The position numbers and the translations under genes were made by a program. The notes below the pieces were generated by a model. That model ran no database searches, was not told where the DNA came from, and saw nothing but the letters and a program-made list of their open reading frames with translations. A stretch of DNA of 39,970 nucleotides from an uncultured Ectothiorhodospiraceae bacterium (GTDB taxonomy: Bacteria > Pseudomonadota > Gammaproteobacteria > UBA6429 > Thiohalophilaceae), in contig CAMYOL010000046.1 in NCBI GenBank assembly GCA_947260005.1, forward strand, positions 1 through 39,970, read 5' to 3'. Below, piece after piece: positions 6,910-16,991 of this stretch. The stretch's first letter is position 1; every line of letters starts with the position of its first letter.

Positions 6910-7758
6910 TTACTCGGTCACAAATTCTAATACCGTTGAAATAACTTGCGTATCACGCATGATACGTCGATGCCCAAGCCCTTCCGTCGTTATGAAATTT
7001 GACCAGGGCCATTGATCGGCTAGTCGCTTGCCATGGTTCCAGTCTACTTCTTTATCATCCTTATCATGCATGATTAGCGTGGGGACGTTAAAGTCTGATT
7101 CAAATATTTCTGACCAATTTTGGCCAAACACCTCAATACGTGATTTGTATTTTTTTGCGAAGTAATCAAGCATTTTACGATTGGTCTTGCGCGGTAAGGC
7201 AACGTAATCGGCAAAGGCTTCGGTGGGTTTAACGATATCACTCAGTGGGGCCATCAACACAAGTTTGTTAGTGTTTAACCCTAACGAGGACGCCACCACT
7301 ATTGCTCCACCGCCCAATGAATGTCCAACAATACAATGTACTGGTGGTAGTTGTTTCATCGCAGCGATCAAATTTTCAGTCCACTGGATCAAATTAGCCG
7401 TTTTTCCCGGTGATGCACCATGGGCCAGTGCATCAAAAGCGACAACCTGAAAACCTTGTTCGAGTAACGGTTCGATAAAATGAGCAAAACTCGCTGACGT
7501 GCCGGTCCATCCGTGCACCAGCAAAATAACGGGGGCGGTCTTATCGCCCCAACGATATGCGGCCAACTCAATGCCATCACGATAGGGGATGGTAAATCGT
7601 GATGCCTTGTTTAAGATATCAAGCTGCAGCTGATTGTGGACCTTCCTTCGCACGGGGGTGGCAAACATACGAGCGGCCACAGTAACTGCCAGGGCTGGAA
7701 TTAAGCGGCTGCTAAACGTAAAAAAAAGTCTGATGAGATATAATTGCAGTGTCTTCAC
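6910..7758 (-). CDS. alpha/beta hydrolase
   Basis: The 282-residue protein has a hydrophobic N-terminal segment (residues 6-30) that may anchor it in the membrane. It has an oxyanion-hole HGW at 82-84, the nucleophile S147 in GHSLGG, an acid in the DKDDKEVD region, and a histidine in GLGHRR near the end. The catalytic triad is complete, so it should hydrolyse an ester or a related bond. Translation starts at a GTG with GGAGG five bases upstream. It is divergent from an HxlR regulator and shares with it a short control region containing two related palindromes, so it is probably the regulator's target. Substrate is unknown. Confidence 0.87.
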   Translation of the reverse strand: MKTLQLYLIRLFFTFSSRLIPALAVTVAARMFATPVRRKVHNQLQLDILNKASRFTIPYRDGIELAAYRWGDKTAPVILLVHGWTGTSASFAHFIEPLLEQGFQVVAFDALAHGASPGKTANLIQWTENLIAAMKQLPPVHCIVGHSLGGGAIVVASSLGLNTNKLVLMAPLSDIVKPTEAFADYVALPRKTNRKMLDYFAKKYKSRIEVFGQNWSEIFESDFNVPTLIMHDKDDKEVDWNHGKRLADQWPWSNFITTEGLGHRRIMRDTQVISTVLEFVTE

Positions 7759-7803
7759 TTAAACCTCCATATGTAAGTGTCTGATTACTTTATAAATATA
7801 TAT

Positions 7804-7820
7804 AGTCTCTTTAAGAGACT
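7804..7820. promoter_or_regulatory. candidate HxlR operator 1 (perfect 17-bp palindrome)
   Basis: AGTCTCTT-T-AAGAGACT is a perfect palindrome around one central base. It lies on the hydrolase side of the shared intergenic region. It may overlap the promoter of the minus-strand gene. Confidence 0.6.
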
Positions 7821-7834
7821 TGATAATCATATAC

Positions 7835-7851
7835 CATCTCTTAAAGAAACT
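7835..7851. promoter_or_regulatory. candidate HxlR operator 2 (degenerate copy)
   Basis: CATCTCTTAAAGAAACT matches the inverse of operator 1 at 14 of 17 positions. Centres of the two sites are 31 bases apart, close to three helical turns. It fills the -35/-10 spacer of the regulator gene. Confidence 0.55.
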
Positions 7852-7852
7852 C

Positions 7853-7858
7853 TATAAT
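7853..7858 (+). promoter_or_regulatory. -10 element of the HxlR regulator gene
   Basis: A consensus TATAAT ends seven bases before the ATG at 7866. A normal start point would fall at or just before the ATG, so the message may be leaderless. No good -35 is visible. This fits autorepression by a protein bound at operator 2. Confidence 0.5.
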
Positions 7859-7865
7859 TAGATCG

Positions 7866-8393
7866 ATGCAACGAACCACTTTTTCAGATCAACACTGCTC
7901 CGTCGCCCGTACCCTGGATATCATTGGTGAATGGTGGACGCTGTTGATCCTACGTGATCTCTTTTACGGGGTACGCCGCTTCGAGGCCTTGCTGGAACAA
8001 CTCGGCATCTCCCGTAAAGTCCTGACCAATCGACTACAACGCCTCATCGAGGAAGACATCCTGCGCAAAGAACCTTACCAGCAGAATCCTGTACGTTATG
8101 AATACAGGTTAACTGAGAAAGGACTCGATTTGATTCCGGTCCTGTTAACCATGATGCGCTGGGGAGATCGCTGGTTAGTGGAAGAAGATGAAGTTGCAGT
8201 CGAATTTATTCATAAAGATTGCGGGGAAGTCATCGTGCCTGAGGTGAGATGCCAGCATTGTAATGAAACCTTAACCGCCCGCAACCTGCGCCCTCGACCT
8301 GGCCCCGGTGCAGAAAAAAATGCTGAGGTCAAAGAAGAGATTGAAAGCATGCGTGCGGCGAGTATTAACCCAAAACTATTTTTGGAAGAATAA
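7866..8393 (+). CDS. HxlR-family (MarR-like) transcriptional regulator
   Basis: The 175-residue protein has an N-terminal HxlR winged helix-turn-helix: CSVARTLDIIGEWW, then ILRDLFYGVRRFEALL, then LTNRLQRLIEEDIL and the wing YRLTEKG. The first conserved cysteine (residue 11), redox-sensing in some relatives such as YodB, is present. After the HTH there is an extension with HKDCG and CQHC, which could form a small zinc or redox site and is longer than the classic 110-residue HxlR proteins. The gene is divergent from the alpha/beta hydrolase, with two palindromic sites between them, so it probably controls both. No Shine-Dalgarno is visible; see the adjacent -10 element. Confidence 0.88.
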   Translation: MQRTTFSDQHCSVARTLDIIGEWWTLLILRDLFYGVRRFEALLEQLGISRKVLTNRLQRLIEEDILRKEPYQQNPVRYEYRLTEKGLDLIPVLLTMMRWGDRWLVEEDEVAVEFIHKDCGEVIVPEVRCQHCNETLTARNLRPRPGPGAEKNAEVKEEIESMRAASINPKLFLEE

Positions 8394-8497
8394 GTTTTAG
8401 TCTCTGCTTAGAATTAACACGTATGATCCGAGTCTGACTGCAGCCTTAAATTAGAAATATCACCCTTTCCATAAGCAAACAAACCCAAAGGAATACC

Positions 8498-8926
8498 ATG
8501 GACGTACTAGATATACCTTTTGTAAAAAAGGTGGGCATTCAAAAAAATTTTGATGGTCAACTAGAACTAGCCGACAACACGGATGTGCAAAATCATTTAC
8601 AGACAATACATGCCGGCGCTCAATTTTTACTTGCCGAAACTGCGAGTGGTGATTTCTTACAATCCGTATTCCCGGATCTAGCTGATAAAATCATCCCCGT
8701 ACTTCGTGATTCACAAATTAAGTTTAAAAGGCCTGCAACCAACATTATTCAGGCCTACCCTAAACTATCCGACGAATCCCAATCGAAATTTCTCGAGCAA
8801 TTCGCAAACAAAGGAAGAGCGACTATTTCTGTTGACGTTGAAATAAAAGACATGCAAGGCACCGTAACCTGCACGGGTACATTTGGCTGGTTTATACAGA
8901 GAATTAATAATCCACCTGATGATTGA
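8498..8926 (+). CDS. hotdog-fold protein, DUF4442-like
   Basis: The 142-residue protein shows the hotdog signature: HLQTIHAGAQFLLAET, in which H and the AETA helix fit the thioesterase-like central helix, followed by beta strands with conserved ATISVDVEIKD. It looks like the DUF4442/acyl-CoA thioesterase-related group and is likely cytosolic. No signal peptide is present. The start has AAGGA five bases upstream. It is convergent with the SulP transporter gene and transcribed alone or with the HxlR gene upstream (104-base gap). Thioesterase activity is inferred from the fold only. Confidence 0.7.
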   Translation: MDVLDIPFVKKVGIQKNFDGQLELADNTDVQNHLQTIHAGAQFLLAETASGDFLQSVFPDLADKIIPVLRDSQIKFKRPATNIIQAYPKLSDESQSKFLEQFANKGRATISVDVEIKDMQGTVTCTGTFGWFIQRINNPPDD

Positions 8927-8958
8927 TGTTTTGAGTGATTGTTTTCAAATTGAAATGT

Positions 8959-10488
8959 TTATGCAATTTGATCGTCGGCCACATGGTAATGTGGATCTTC
9001 CATTACGTTGACTTCAACCAAGTCTCCTGCCTTTTTCAACAGCTCACGACACTCTTCGCTTAAATGACGCAGATGCAAAGATTTACCGGCTTTAATATAA
9101 CGTTCGGCCAGGTTGTCTATCGCTTCAATGGCCGAGTGATCGGCGACGCGTGAATTCTGGAATTCGATAATGACGTCATCGGGATCATTTTCGGGATCAA
9201 ACAACTCAAGAAAACTTTTGACCGAACCAAAAAACAACGGGCCGTTTAATTCATAAACCCGTGATCCCTTTTCATCATCGTAGCCTTTCACATTAATGCG
9301 TTTGGCATGTTCCCATGCAAAGGCTAACGCCGAGACAATCACACCGACCACCACTGCTACGGCTAAGTCAGTAAACACCGTAACGGCGGAAACCAATACT
9401 AATACAAATGCATCCGTCAAAGGAATCTTGCGAATAATACGCAGGCTCGACCATTCGAAAGTGGCTAACACGACGATGAACATCACGCCCACCAATGCAG
9501 CCATCGGTATTTTCTCAATCAGTGGCGATGCAAATAAAATAAATGCTAATAAAAATAGCGCCGCTGCGACACCGGACAAGCGTTGTCGACCACCCGAGTT
9601 AATGTTAATCATGCTTTGGCCGATCATCGCACAACCGCCCATGCCACCAAAAAGACCTGTTGTGGTATTGGCAATACCCTGACCAATGCATTCACGATTA
9701 CCACGACCGCGTGTGTTGGTGACATCATCAATCAAACTTAATGTTAATAACGACTCGATCAAACCCACTGCCGCTAAAATGATCGAATAAGGTAATATGA
9801 TCCAGAGAGTTTGCAGGTTAAAAGGTACATCGGGAAGATTAAAGCTGGGAAATTCACCCTTGATGCTGGCTAAATCACCGACGCTCGAGGTTGGTAAACC
9901 AAAACCAATCACCAGGCCACTGACCACTAGAATGGCTGCGAGCGAGGCCGGAAAGGCGCCGGTCAGTTTTGGTAAATAATGGGTAATAAACATGGTTAAG
10001 ATTACCAGTCCCCCGAATAACATCAGGCTGGTGCCACTCATCCATTCGGTGCTGCCATCGGGTAATTTAATTTCAAAGTGCTGCAGCTGTGCCAGAAAGA
10101 TCACAATGGCCAGTCCATTTACAAATCCCAACATTACCGGGTACGGAACAATGCGAATAAATTTACCAAGGCGTAAAACACCGGCACCCATCTGGATTAA
10201 ACCTGTTAACACCACCGCGGCAAACAAATATTGCACACCATGTTCTGCCACTAACGCGACCATCACCACGGCCATTGCACCGGTTGCACCGGATATCATA
10301 CCGGGACGCCCACCAAAGATAGCGGCCAGCAAACCAACCATAAAGGCGGCATATAAACCAACCAAAGGCTCCACTCCCGCGACGAAGGCAAACGCCACCG
10401 CTTCTGGCACCAGGGCTAAGGCCACGGTCAGACCCGACAAGATCTCATTTCGAAAACATGCGCTACTGGCACATCCTAGCTTAAACAT
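8959..10488 (-). CDS. SulP-family anion transporter with STAS domain
   Basis: The 509-residue protein has about ten to twelve membrane segments between residues 15 and 395 and a C-terminal STAS domain from about 405 to 500 ([10 protein letters not shown], then [10 protein letters not shown], the latter matching the STAS core). The early [16 protein letters not shown] is the standard SulP first-helix motif, and the GNRECIGQG loop with GGCAMIGQS is conserved too. SulP proteins carry sulfate, bicarbonate or related anions, often with sodium or protons. The substrate cannot be told from motifs; sulfate or bicarbonate is most likely. GAGG lies six bases before the ATG. Length is normal. Confidence 0.9.
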   Translation of the reverse strand: MFKLGCASSACFRNEILSGLTVALALVPEAVAFAFVAGVEPLVGLYAAFMVGLLAAIFGGRPGMISGATGAMAVVMVALVAEHGVQYLFAAVVLTGLIQMGAGVLRLGKFIRIVPYPVMLGFVNGLAIVIFLAQLQHFEIKLPDGSTEWMSGTSLMLFGGLVILTMFITHYLPKLTGAFPASLAAILVVSGLVIGFGLPTSSVGDLASIKGEFPSFNLPDVPFNLQTLWIILPYSIILAAVGLIESLLTLSLIDDVTNTRGRGNRECIGQGIANTTTGLFGGMGGCAMIGQSMININSGGRQRLSGVAAALFLLAFILFASPLIEKIPMAALVGVMFIVVLATFEWSSLRIIRKIPLTDAFVLVLVSAVTVFTDLAVAVVVGVIVSALAFAWEHAKRINVKGYDDEKGSRVYELNGPLFFGSVKSFLELFDPENDPDDVIIEFQNSRVADHSAIEAIDNLAERYIKAGKSLHLRHLSEECRELLKKAGDLVEVNVMEDPHYHVADDQIA

Positions 10489-10635
10489 GGGCTACCTCAG
10501 GGAGTTGGCTCAGGGTAAAAAGGCCGCAGAGTATATCAGGTATAGCTAATACGGGATAGCGACCGCTAAAGTACTGCTGCTACTGACTTAGCGGCAGGCT
10601 GGTGTATTGATTTATGTTTTTGTGAAATACCCATG

Positions 10636-10733
10636 GAAAAGAGAAAATGCCTCACCCGTCATTCCCCCTGGAGAGGGGGAATCCAGATAGATTGGATTCC
10701 AGACTTCGCGGGTAAATGCCCTGTGGGTATGAC
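10636..10733. repeat. dispersed palindromic repeat, copy 2
   Basis: A 98-base element running from GAAAAGAGA to GGGTATGAC. It has a central perfect stem TCCCCCT/AGGGGGA around GGAG and an ATCCAGAT...ATTGGAT inverted word. It is nearly identical to copy 3, 80 bases downstream. Confidence 0.8.
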
Positions 10734-10751
10734 AACTTGAAGAGAGACTGC

Positions 10752-10807
10752 ATCATCCTGAATAGTACGAAAGATCCTTCCACTACGCTTCGCTTCGGTC
10801 AGGATGA
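10752..10807. repeat. TCATCCTGA...TCAGGATGA inverted repeat
   Basis: ATCATCCTGA at the left and TCAGGATGA at the right bound a segment containing GATCCTTCC and CGCTTCGCTTCGG. The same words recur as a 27-base inverted repeat at 37136-37258. Confidence 0.65.
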
Positions 10808-10814
10808 CAACGAC

Positions 10815-10913
10815 GAAAAGAGAGAATGCCTCATCCGTCATTCCCCCTGGAGAGGGGGAATCCAGATATATTGGATTCCAGCTTTCGCGGGTAAAGTGCC
10901 CCGCGGGTATGAC
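10815..10913. repeat. dispersed palindromic repeat, copy 3
   Basis: A 99-base element, nearly identical to copy 2. Only scattered substitutions are seen, for example CCCGTC against TCCGTC and ATGCCCTGTG against GTGCCCCGCG. The core stem TCCCCCT/AGGGGGA is unchanged. Confidence 0.8.
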
Positions 10914-10922
10914 GAGCGCTCA

Positions 10923-11819
10923 TTATTTTGCGGATAAGTGCTTACGCATAAAGGTTGCCGCACGTTGTACCGCGTCTTTTGCCGCCAGGTCGTCGGCAAA
11001 GCTGCGCACATTTGGTGGCCTAAAATCAAAGCCACGACCGACGCCGGGATAGATAATTAAACGCGCATCGCGGTTTTTCGACTGCAACACACCAATACTG
11101 GTTTCTATCACGCGCCGACGCTGGTATTGCTCTTGCTCACCAATAAAGATCAATGCTGGTAATTTAAAGTCATCGATCTCTTTGGCATAACCATAAACCT
11201 GCATTGCTTCTGGCGCATTGGGATCTTGCCAATGAGGATAATAAGAAACATAACACGCCAGATCTTTGTCCTGTCGTTTAAACGTCGTCGCGACTTTTAA
11301 CGAGTAATACCCTCCACGCGTATGGGAGTAGATACACGCCTTTTTACTACTGATGTCTTTTCGTTTTAGCAACACATCGACGGCAGCGTTGATGTCTTTT
11401 TCTAGTTCGTAATCGTGCTCGATCGGGTGCGTACCGATAAAATGCGCCTTATAGACATCCGGAGCCAAAACCACAAACCCACGTGCGGCAACACGTTTAG
11501 CATGACGCTGAACTAAATCCCCAAGGCCGCGGCGCCCATGTTGAAATAGCACCGCAGGATACTTGCCTTTCTTTTTTGGGCGAAAAATCATAACCGGAAT
11601 TTCTACATCATTCCGCTCATAACTACTCTTGCTGACCACGACTTCATAGTTAGTCGGTGCTTCAATCTGGCCTTCGTTCCACCAGCTATCACGCCACCAC
11701 CAGCTTTTGTCTTCTTTCTTTTTCAGCTCGTGCGCAAACGAACGTTCTGGGCTGGAAACCATCCCGACAATTAGCACAAATGTAAATGCAACCAGGCTTA
11801 CTACTACAGACTTCTTCAT
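10923..11819 (-). CDS. dienelactone-hydrolase-fold exported protein with degenerate catalytic triad
   Basis: The protein has 298 residues from the ATG at 11819. It begins with a signal peptide (basic KK, hydrophobic core 5-19, region to about residue 29), then a DLH-like alpha/beta hydrolase domain: YPAVLFQHGRRG, DVLLKRKDIS, LPALIFIGEQEQY, LIIYPGVGRGFDF. The triad is not standard. The nucleophile slot in the elbow SHTRGG is T167 where Cys or Ser is expected, the acid slot is GEQEQ (E228/E230), and the histidine slot in PGVGRGF is R262. It is probably a pseudoenzyme or has a shifted active site. The ATG at 11852 would overlap metH by 14 bases; I prefer 11819 because it gives a clean signal peptide. 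It follows metH in the same transcript. Confidence 0.75.
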   Translation of the reverse strand: MKKSVVVSLVAFTFVLIVGMVSSPERSFAHELKKKEDKSWWWRDSWWNEGQIEAPTNYEVVVSKSSYERNDVEIPVMIFRPKKKGKYPAVLFQHGRRGLGDLVQRHAKRVAARGFVVLAPDVYKAHFIGTHPIEHDYELEKDINAAVDVLLKRKDISSKKACIYSHTRGGYYSLKVATTFKRQDKDLACYVSYYPHWQDPNAPEAMQVYGYAKEIDDFKLPALIFIGEQEQYQRRRVIETSIGVLQSKNRDARLIIYPGVGRGFDFRPPNVRSFADDLAAKDAVQRAATFMRKHLSAK

Positions 11820-11838
11820 GTTATTAACTCGACTAAAT

Positions 11839-14800
11839 TTATTCCGCTTCATAACCCAGGTTTGGCGATAACCAACGTTCGGTCTCCGCTAAACTGAGTC
11901 CTTTACGTTTGGCGTAATCTTCCACCTGGTCTTTATTGACTTTACCGACACCAAAGTAGCTACTATCCGGATGACTAAAGTACCAACCACTGACACTCGC
12001 CGCCGGCCACATTGCCATGCTCTCGGTTAATTGCGTACCACAATTATTCTCGGCATCGAGTAATTCCCACAAGGCCGGTTTTTCGGTGTGATCCGGACAG
12101 GCCGGATAACCCGGTGCCGGGCGAATACCTTGATAGTTTTCTTTGATCAGGTCTTCACTATTAAAGGATTTATTATCAATACCGTGTTGAGGTGACCAGT
12201 CTCCATCAACAAATCCCCAGTTCACGTGGCGCACACGATCGTGCATGTGTTCGGCAAAGGCCTCGGCAAATCGATCAGCCAGGGCCTTGATCATGATCGA
12301 ATCATCAATGTGATGTATATCATCAAACTCTTTGGCCTTTTCGTCTGCCCCATGAATGGTAACCACAAAACCACCAACATAATCTTGTTTGCCGCTGTCT
12401 TTAGGCGCGACAAAATCACTCACACATCGGTTCGGTTTACCGGGTGGGCGTTCGGTTTGTTGGCGAAGATGATGTAACACGACTTTTTCGCCGTCGACGT
12501 CTACTTCAAGATCGTCATCATTAATTTGATTCGCCGGGAATAAACCAACCACTGCACGCGCTTTAAACCAACGACCATTAATGATGTTCGCTAACATCTG
12601 CTGCGCTTCGTCAAACAAGGTCTTTGCATGCGGACCTTTATCGGGATCATTAAAGATCTTTGGATAGCTGCCTTTCATCTCATAGGTATGGAAAAACGGT
12701 GTCCAGTCAATGTAGGGCACTAAAAATTCCAGAGGCATATCGTCAAAGATTTGCAGGCCTAATTGATTGGGCACAGGTGGCGTGTAGTTATCCCATTCGA
12801 TTTTGGTTTTATTTTTGCGGGCCTCTTCCAGCGTTAACCATTTTAATTGCGCACGACGATCGGCGTGGGCAAGGCGTACCTTTTCGTAATCGACATCCAG
12901 ATCGGAAACAAAGGATGCTTTAAGATCATCACTAATCAGATTTTGGGCAACACCCACCGCACGTGAGGCATCCTTCACCCACACGACCGGGCTATGATAA
13001 TTTTGTTCGATTTTAACCGCCGTATGCGCTTTTGAAGTCGTTGCCCCACCAATTAATAGCGGCACATCAAACTTCAATCGCTCCATCTCTTTGGCGACAT
13101 GCACCATTTCATCAAGCGATGGGGTAATTAAACCGGACAAACCAATAATGTCGACATTCTCTTCTTTGGCTTTATTCAGAATGTCATTGGCCGGCACCAT
13201 CACACCCATGTCGATCACTTCAAAGTTATTACATTGCAAGACCACGCCCACGATATTTTTACCAATATCATGTACATCGCCTTTGACGGTCGCCATCAGG
13301 ATCTTGCCGTTACTCTGTACACCATCGCCTTTTTCCGCTTCAATAAACGGAATCAAATAGGCCACGGCCTTTTTCATCACGCGCGCACTCTTGACCACTT
13401 GTGGTAAAAACATCTTACCATCACCAAACAGGTCACCGACTACATTCATGCCATCCATTAACGGCCCTTCAATCACCTGGATTGGACGATCAAATGATAA
13501 ACGCGCTTCTTCGGTATCTTCTTCAACAAAACTATCGACACCTTTAACCAACGCATGCTCTAAACGCTTGGCAACCGGCCAGCTGCGCCACTCCAGATCT
13601 TCTTTTTTCTCTGCGCCTTTACCATCACCGCGATATTTTTCAGCCAGATCCAGCAATCGCTCAGTCGCATCGTCACGACGATTTAACACAACATCTTCGA
13701 CCGCATCGCGTAACTCAGGGGCTAAATCGTCATACACCGCCAGTTGACCGGCATTCACGATACCCATGTCCATGCCGTTTTTAATCGCGTGATATAAAAA
13801 CACCGCATGAATCGCTTCACGCACCGGGTTATTGCCGCGAAATGAAAACGACACATTACTCACGCCGCCACTGATCAGGGCGTATTTTAAATTTTTCTTA
13901 ATCCAGCCGGTTGCTTCGATAAAATCGACCCCGTAATTGTTATGCTCTTCAATGCCGGTTGCGACAGCAAAGATATTCGGGTCGAAAATAATGTCTTCCG
14001 GCGGGAAGTTAACCTGCTCGGTTAATATCTGATAAGCACGATCACAAATCTCGATTTTACGTTGCTGAGTATCCGCCTGGCCGGTTTCATCAAATGCCAT
14101 CACGATCACAGCCGCACCATAACGACGGCATAATTTCGCCTGCTCAATAAATTTAGCCTCGCCTTCTTTCATTGAGATTGAGTTGACGATGCCTTTACCT
14201 TGAATACATTTGAGACCCGCTTCCAGGATTTCCCATTTACTAGAGTCGATCATGACCGGCACATCGGCAATACCCGGCTCCTGTGCAATCAGGTTTAAGA
14301 ATTTAACCATTGCCGCTTCACCATCAAGCATGCCTTCATCCATGTTGATGTCGATGATCTGTGCACCATTTTCGACTTGCTCACGCGCAACGCTCAAAGC
14401 TTCGTCGAATTGTTCTTCAAGGATCAAACGTTTGAATTTAGCGGAACCGGTTACATTAGTACGCTCACCGACATTCACAAAAAGCGAGTCATCGGTAATG
14501 TTACAGGCTTCCCAGCCACTCAATCGTGTTGTGTGATCAGCTGGTTTCGGTATACGCGGCTGATACTGACTCACCGCCTGGGCAACGGCCTTAATATGTG
14601 AAGGAGAGGTACCACAACACCCTCCTACGATGTTTACAAACCCATTTTTCGCCCAATCGCCAATCTCAGCTGCCAGCATCTCTGGGGTTTCATCAAAACC
14701 ACCAAACGCATTCGGTAATCCGGCATTCGGATGCACATTGATATAACAACTGGCAATACCAGACAGTTCCTCGACATATTGGCGTAAGTCATTCGCACCT

Positions 14801-15528
14801 AATGCACAGTTAAACCCAAAACTAATCGGGTTAACATGGCGCAGAGAATTATAAAAAGCCTCTGGCGTTTGCCCTGTCAGGATGCGTCCACTTTTATCAG
14901 TAATCGTACCGGAGATCATTACTGGTAATGTATTACCGGATTTCTCAAAATACTCTTCCACCGCAAATAATGCCGCCTTGGCATTTAAGGTATCAAAGAT
15001 CGTTTCAACCAAAATAATATCGATACCGCCTTCGATCAAACCATCCAAAGCAATTCGATACGCTTCACGCAGATCATCGAAGGTAACATCACGTGCGGCT
15101 GGATCATTGACATCTTTTGACATCGATGCGGTAACTGGCATCGGTCCCAAGACACCCGCGACAAAGCGTGGTTTATCTTCTGTTGATTTTTCGTCACAGG
15201 CTTCGCGCGCAATGCTTGCCGCAACGACATTGATCTCATGTACCAGTTCCTGCATACCATAATCACCCATGCCGTATTCGTTGGCATTGAAGGTGTTGGT
15301 TTCGATAATGTCTGAACCTGCGTCCAGGTAGGCAAGATGGATATCTTTAATGATCTTGGCTTGGGTTAAACACAAGAGATCATTATTGCCTTTAACATCC
15401 GATGGCCAGTCTACAAATCGATCACCACGGTAATCTTCTTCTTCCAGCTTATATTCCTGGATCATCGTGCCCATCGCACCATCGAGAATAAGGATACGTT
15501 CCTGTAATAACTGCTCTAGTGTTTTCAT
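11839..15528 (-). CDS. metH: cobalamin-dependent methionine synthase
   Basis: The 1229-residue protein is full length for MetH (about 1227 in E. coli). Domains in order: homocysteine-binding barrel (1-330) with zinc cysteines in GFNCALG and VGGCCGT; pterin-binding barrel (about 350-640) starting at [11 protein letters not shown]12 module (about 650-890) with the DVHDIGKN motif supplying the cobalt-ligand histidine; and the AdoMet reactivation domain (about 910-1229) with [12 protein letters not shown]. It transfers the methyl group from methyltetrahydrofolate to homocysteine to make methionine. The start is strong, beginning [10 protein letters not shown] saw no cobalamin riboswitch in the upstream 300 bases. 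The following DLH-like gene begins 19 bases after its stop. Confidence 0.97.
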   Translation of the reverse strand: MKTLEQLLQERILILDGAMGTMIQEYKLEEEDYRGDRFVDWPSDVKGNNDLLCLTQAKIIKDIHLAYLDAGSDIIETNTFNANEYGMGDYGMQELVHEINVVAASIAREACDEKSTEDKPRFVAGVLGPMPVTASMSKDVNDPAARDVTFDDLREAYRIALDGLIEGGIDIILVETIFDTLNAKAALFAVEEYFEKSGNTLPVMISGTITDKSGRILTGQTPEAFYNSLRHVNPISFGFNCALGANDLRQYVEELSGIASCYINVHPNAGLPNAFGGFDETPEMLAAEIGDWAKNGFVNIVGGCCGTSPSHIKAVAQAVSQYQPRIPKPADHTTRLSGWEACNITDDSLFVNVGERTNVTGSAKFKRLILEEQFDEALSVAREQVENGAQIIDINMDEGMLDGEAAMVKFLNLIAQEPGIADVPVMIDSSKWEILEAGLKCIQGKGIVNSISMKEGEAKFIEQAKLCRRYGAAVIVMAFDETGQADTQQRKIEICDRAYQILTEQVNFPPEDIIFDPNIFAVATGIEEHNNYGVDFIEATGWIKKNLKYALISGGVSNVSFSFRGNNPVREAIHAVFLYHAIKNGMDMGIVNAGQLAVYDDLAPELRDAVEDVVLNRRDDATERLLDLAEKYRGDGKGAEKKEDLEWRSWPVAKRLEHALVKGVDSFVEEDTEEARLSFDRPIQVIEGPLMDGMNVVGDLFGDGKMFLPQVVKSARVMKKAVAYLIPFIEAEKGDGVQSNGKILMATVKGDVHDIGKNIVGVVLQCNNFEVIDMGVMVPANDILNKAKEENVDIIGLSGLITPSLDEMVHVAKEMERLKFDVPLLIGGATTSKAHTAVKIEQNYHSPVVWVKDASRAVGVAQNLISDDLKASFVSDLDVDYEKVRLAHADRRAQLKWLTLEEARKNKTKIEWDNYTPPVPNQLGLQIFDDMPLEFLVPYIDWTPFFHTYEMKGSYPKIFNDPDKGPHAKTLFDEAQQMLANIINGRWFKARAVVGLFPANQINDDDLEVDVDGEKVVLHHLRQQTERPPGKPNRCVSDFVAPKDSGKQDYVGGFVVTIHGADEKAKEFDDIHHIDDSIMIKALADRFAEAFAEHMHDRVRHVNWGFVDGDWSPQHGIDNKSFNSEDLIKENYQGIRPAPGYPACPDHTEKPALWELLDAENNCGTQLTESMAMWPAASVSGWYFSHPDSSYFGVGKVNKDQVEDYAKRKGLSLAETERWLSPNLGYEAE

Positions 15529-15843
15529 GTTGATTAAATTCTTTAGTTATGGAAGTCGATAAAAATTTAGCGCGCAAGCTTAACATGTCTATAAGCTCGA
15601 TACTTATTATAAGTGGTACAAACCACCTATCCCCTTCCCTCAATATTGATTAAATAATTACCAATTTTGTGGTCATTTTTAAGGTTAGCTTAAGGTTCAT
15701 CGCCTTAAATAGCCGATAGACAGTAAATAAAATTTACGCTAAGTGATTGTTAATGTTAACTAAATTAATCACAGACTTTGCTGCTTTTGAGGATATTGAA
15801 TATAGAAACGGATTTTTCTTAGAAATTATTGGGGAAGTAAGCC
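15529..15843. other. divergent intergenic region metH / SDR
   Basis: 315 bases between divergent genes. It is AT-rich and contains GTGGT-TTGT-ACCAC (read on the minus strand, near 15615-15630). I see no riboswitch or clear promoter that I can support. Confidence 0.4.
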
Positions 15844-16641
15844 GTGCATTTAAAAGATCGACGAATTTTATTAACAGGGGCAACTGGTGGGCTTGGCTCA
15901 GCGCTTGCCATTGAACTGGCAAAAGCCGGTGCTAAATTAGGGTTAGTCGACACTGAGTATGACCAGCTCGGTCAACTCTACGATAAAATACATCCCCTCA
16001 CCGACGTTACCACCTGTCTTGCCGATATCACTGAGCTTCGAGCCCAGCAAAATATTATTCACGATATGTACTCGGCCTTTGGCGGCACCGACATATTAAT
16101 TAATAATGCAGGCATCAAGGAGTTTATCGAATATACAGAGCAAAAGCCGGCCATGATGGAGCGGCTGCTCAAGGTTAATGTAATCGCACCGATGCAATTA
16201 ACGCGACTGTTATTGCCAGAAATGTTGTCGCGTGAATCAGGGCATATCGTCAATATAGGATCACCATTTGGCTCAACCGCCTCGGCATTTTTTACCGCGT
16301 ATTCCGCAAGTAAATTTGCCTTACGCGGCTTTACAGAAGCACTTCGACGTGAACTCGACTCAACAATGATCAAGGTTTCTTATATCTCGCCCCGCGGCAT
16401 CGATACCCCAATTAACGGGCAGGCATTATTTAATATGGCCAAGGCTGCCAATCTGCAAATGGATGCACCCGACGATGTGGCCAGGATCATTGTAAAGGCA
16501 ATTGAAAAAGAAAAGAAAGAAGTTTATATCGGGCTTGGTCAGTCGATCACTAACCGCGTTAACGGAATCATTCCTCGTCTGACTGATTTTTTTGTTTCAC
16601 GAAAAAATCGGATTATGCGTCAATATACACACCACCCGTAA
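15844..16641 (+). CDS. SDR family oxidoreductase
   Basis: The 265-residue protein is a classical short-chain dehydrogenase. The NAD(P) site is TGATGGLG (residues 11-18), the NNAG motif follows at about 88-91, and the catalytic serine lies in VNIGSPFG with YSASK providing Y and K. The C-terminal part contains PRGIDTPIN and a helix-rich tail. A D after the second strand (LVDTEYD) suggests preference for NAD(H). Substrate is unknown. The gene starts at a GTG preceded by GGGGAAG. Its C-terminal end is 7 bases from the convergent DUF4190 gene, with no terminator visible in the gap. Confidence 0.9.
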   Translation: MHLKDRRILLTGATGGLGSALAIELAKAGAKLGLVDTEYDQLGQLYDKIHPLTDVTTCLADITELRAQQNIIHDMYSAFGGTDILINNAGIKEFIEYTEQKPAMMERLLKVNVIAPMQLTRLLLPEMLSRESGHIVNIGSPFGSTASAFFTAYSASKFALRGFTEALRRELDSTMIKVSYISPRGIDTPINGQALFNMAKAANLQMDAPDDVARIIVKAIEKEKKEVYIGLGQSITNRVNGIIPRLTDFFVSRKNRIMRQYTHHP

Positions 16642-16648
16642 CAAGGTT

Positions 16649-16954
16649 TTAAGCCGCACCCGCTGCCACGATAAATACCATAATAAACGCAAGAATCGCC
16701 AACACGGAAAGAGCAATGAAAACATATCCCAGGACCATGCCGATCACCGACATACTTTTTGCTGAGCTATCATATTTACCCGGGTTTCGGTTGAAATCAC
16801 TTAGTGCCATGTGACCACAGATAACGGCTGGAATCGCAGTAAACAACCCAAAAAAGAAACTTAATCCGCCACAAATCACACTGGCAATGGCTAACGTACA
16901 TTCCTCTTTTTTAGTTTGAACCGGTTGTGCGGTTTCTACGGTTGAGTCTTCCAT
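16649..16954 (-). CDS. DUF4190 domain-containing membrane protein
   Basis: The 101-residue protein has a short soluble N-terminus (about 20 residues) and two paired membrane segments, near residues 22-45 and 66-95. Between them lies GHMALSDFNRNP, the conserved GHxALxxI/F motif of DUF4190. It has no known activity. It is the last gene of a minus-strand operon after nfeD and qmcA-like genes (37-base gap). AAGGAAG precedes the start at a normal distance. Confidence in the family is high, in function none. Confidence 0.82.
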   Translation of the reverse strand: MEDSTVETAQPVQTKKEECTLAIASVICGGLSFFFGLFTAIPAVICGHMALSDFNRNPGKYDSSAKSMSVIGMVLGYVFIALSVLAILAFIMVFIVAAGAA

Positions 16955-16991
16955 TTATTATCTTCCTTATTTAAAAAGATTAATAACTTTT

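Larger units (their letters stand above)
10489..10922. other. intergenic repeat-rich region
   Basis: About 430 bases with no gene. It contains two nearly identical long repeats and a shorter inverted repeat between them. Short open frames across these repeats are artefacts of the repeat sequence. Confidence 0.7.

Noticed and set aside
9296-10549. Antisense frames within the SulP gene
   Set aside because: Shadow frames of a clearly coding strand, with low-complexity Thr/Ala/Lys translations and no family.
12226-15262. Antisense frames within metH
   Set aside because: Shadow frames; no ribosome site or recognisable product.
15529-15730. Cobalamin riboswitch or MetJ site upstream of metH
   Set aside because: No conserved B12-box or riboswitch core seen. 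AGACATGT near 15590 differs from the MetJ consensus and has no tandem partner.
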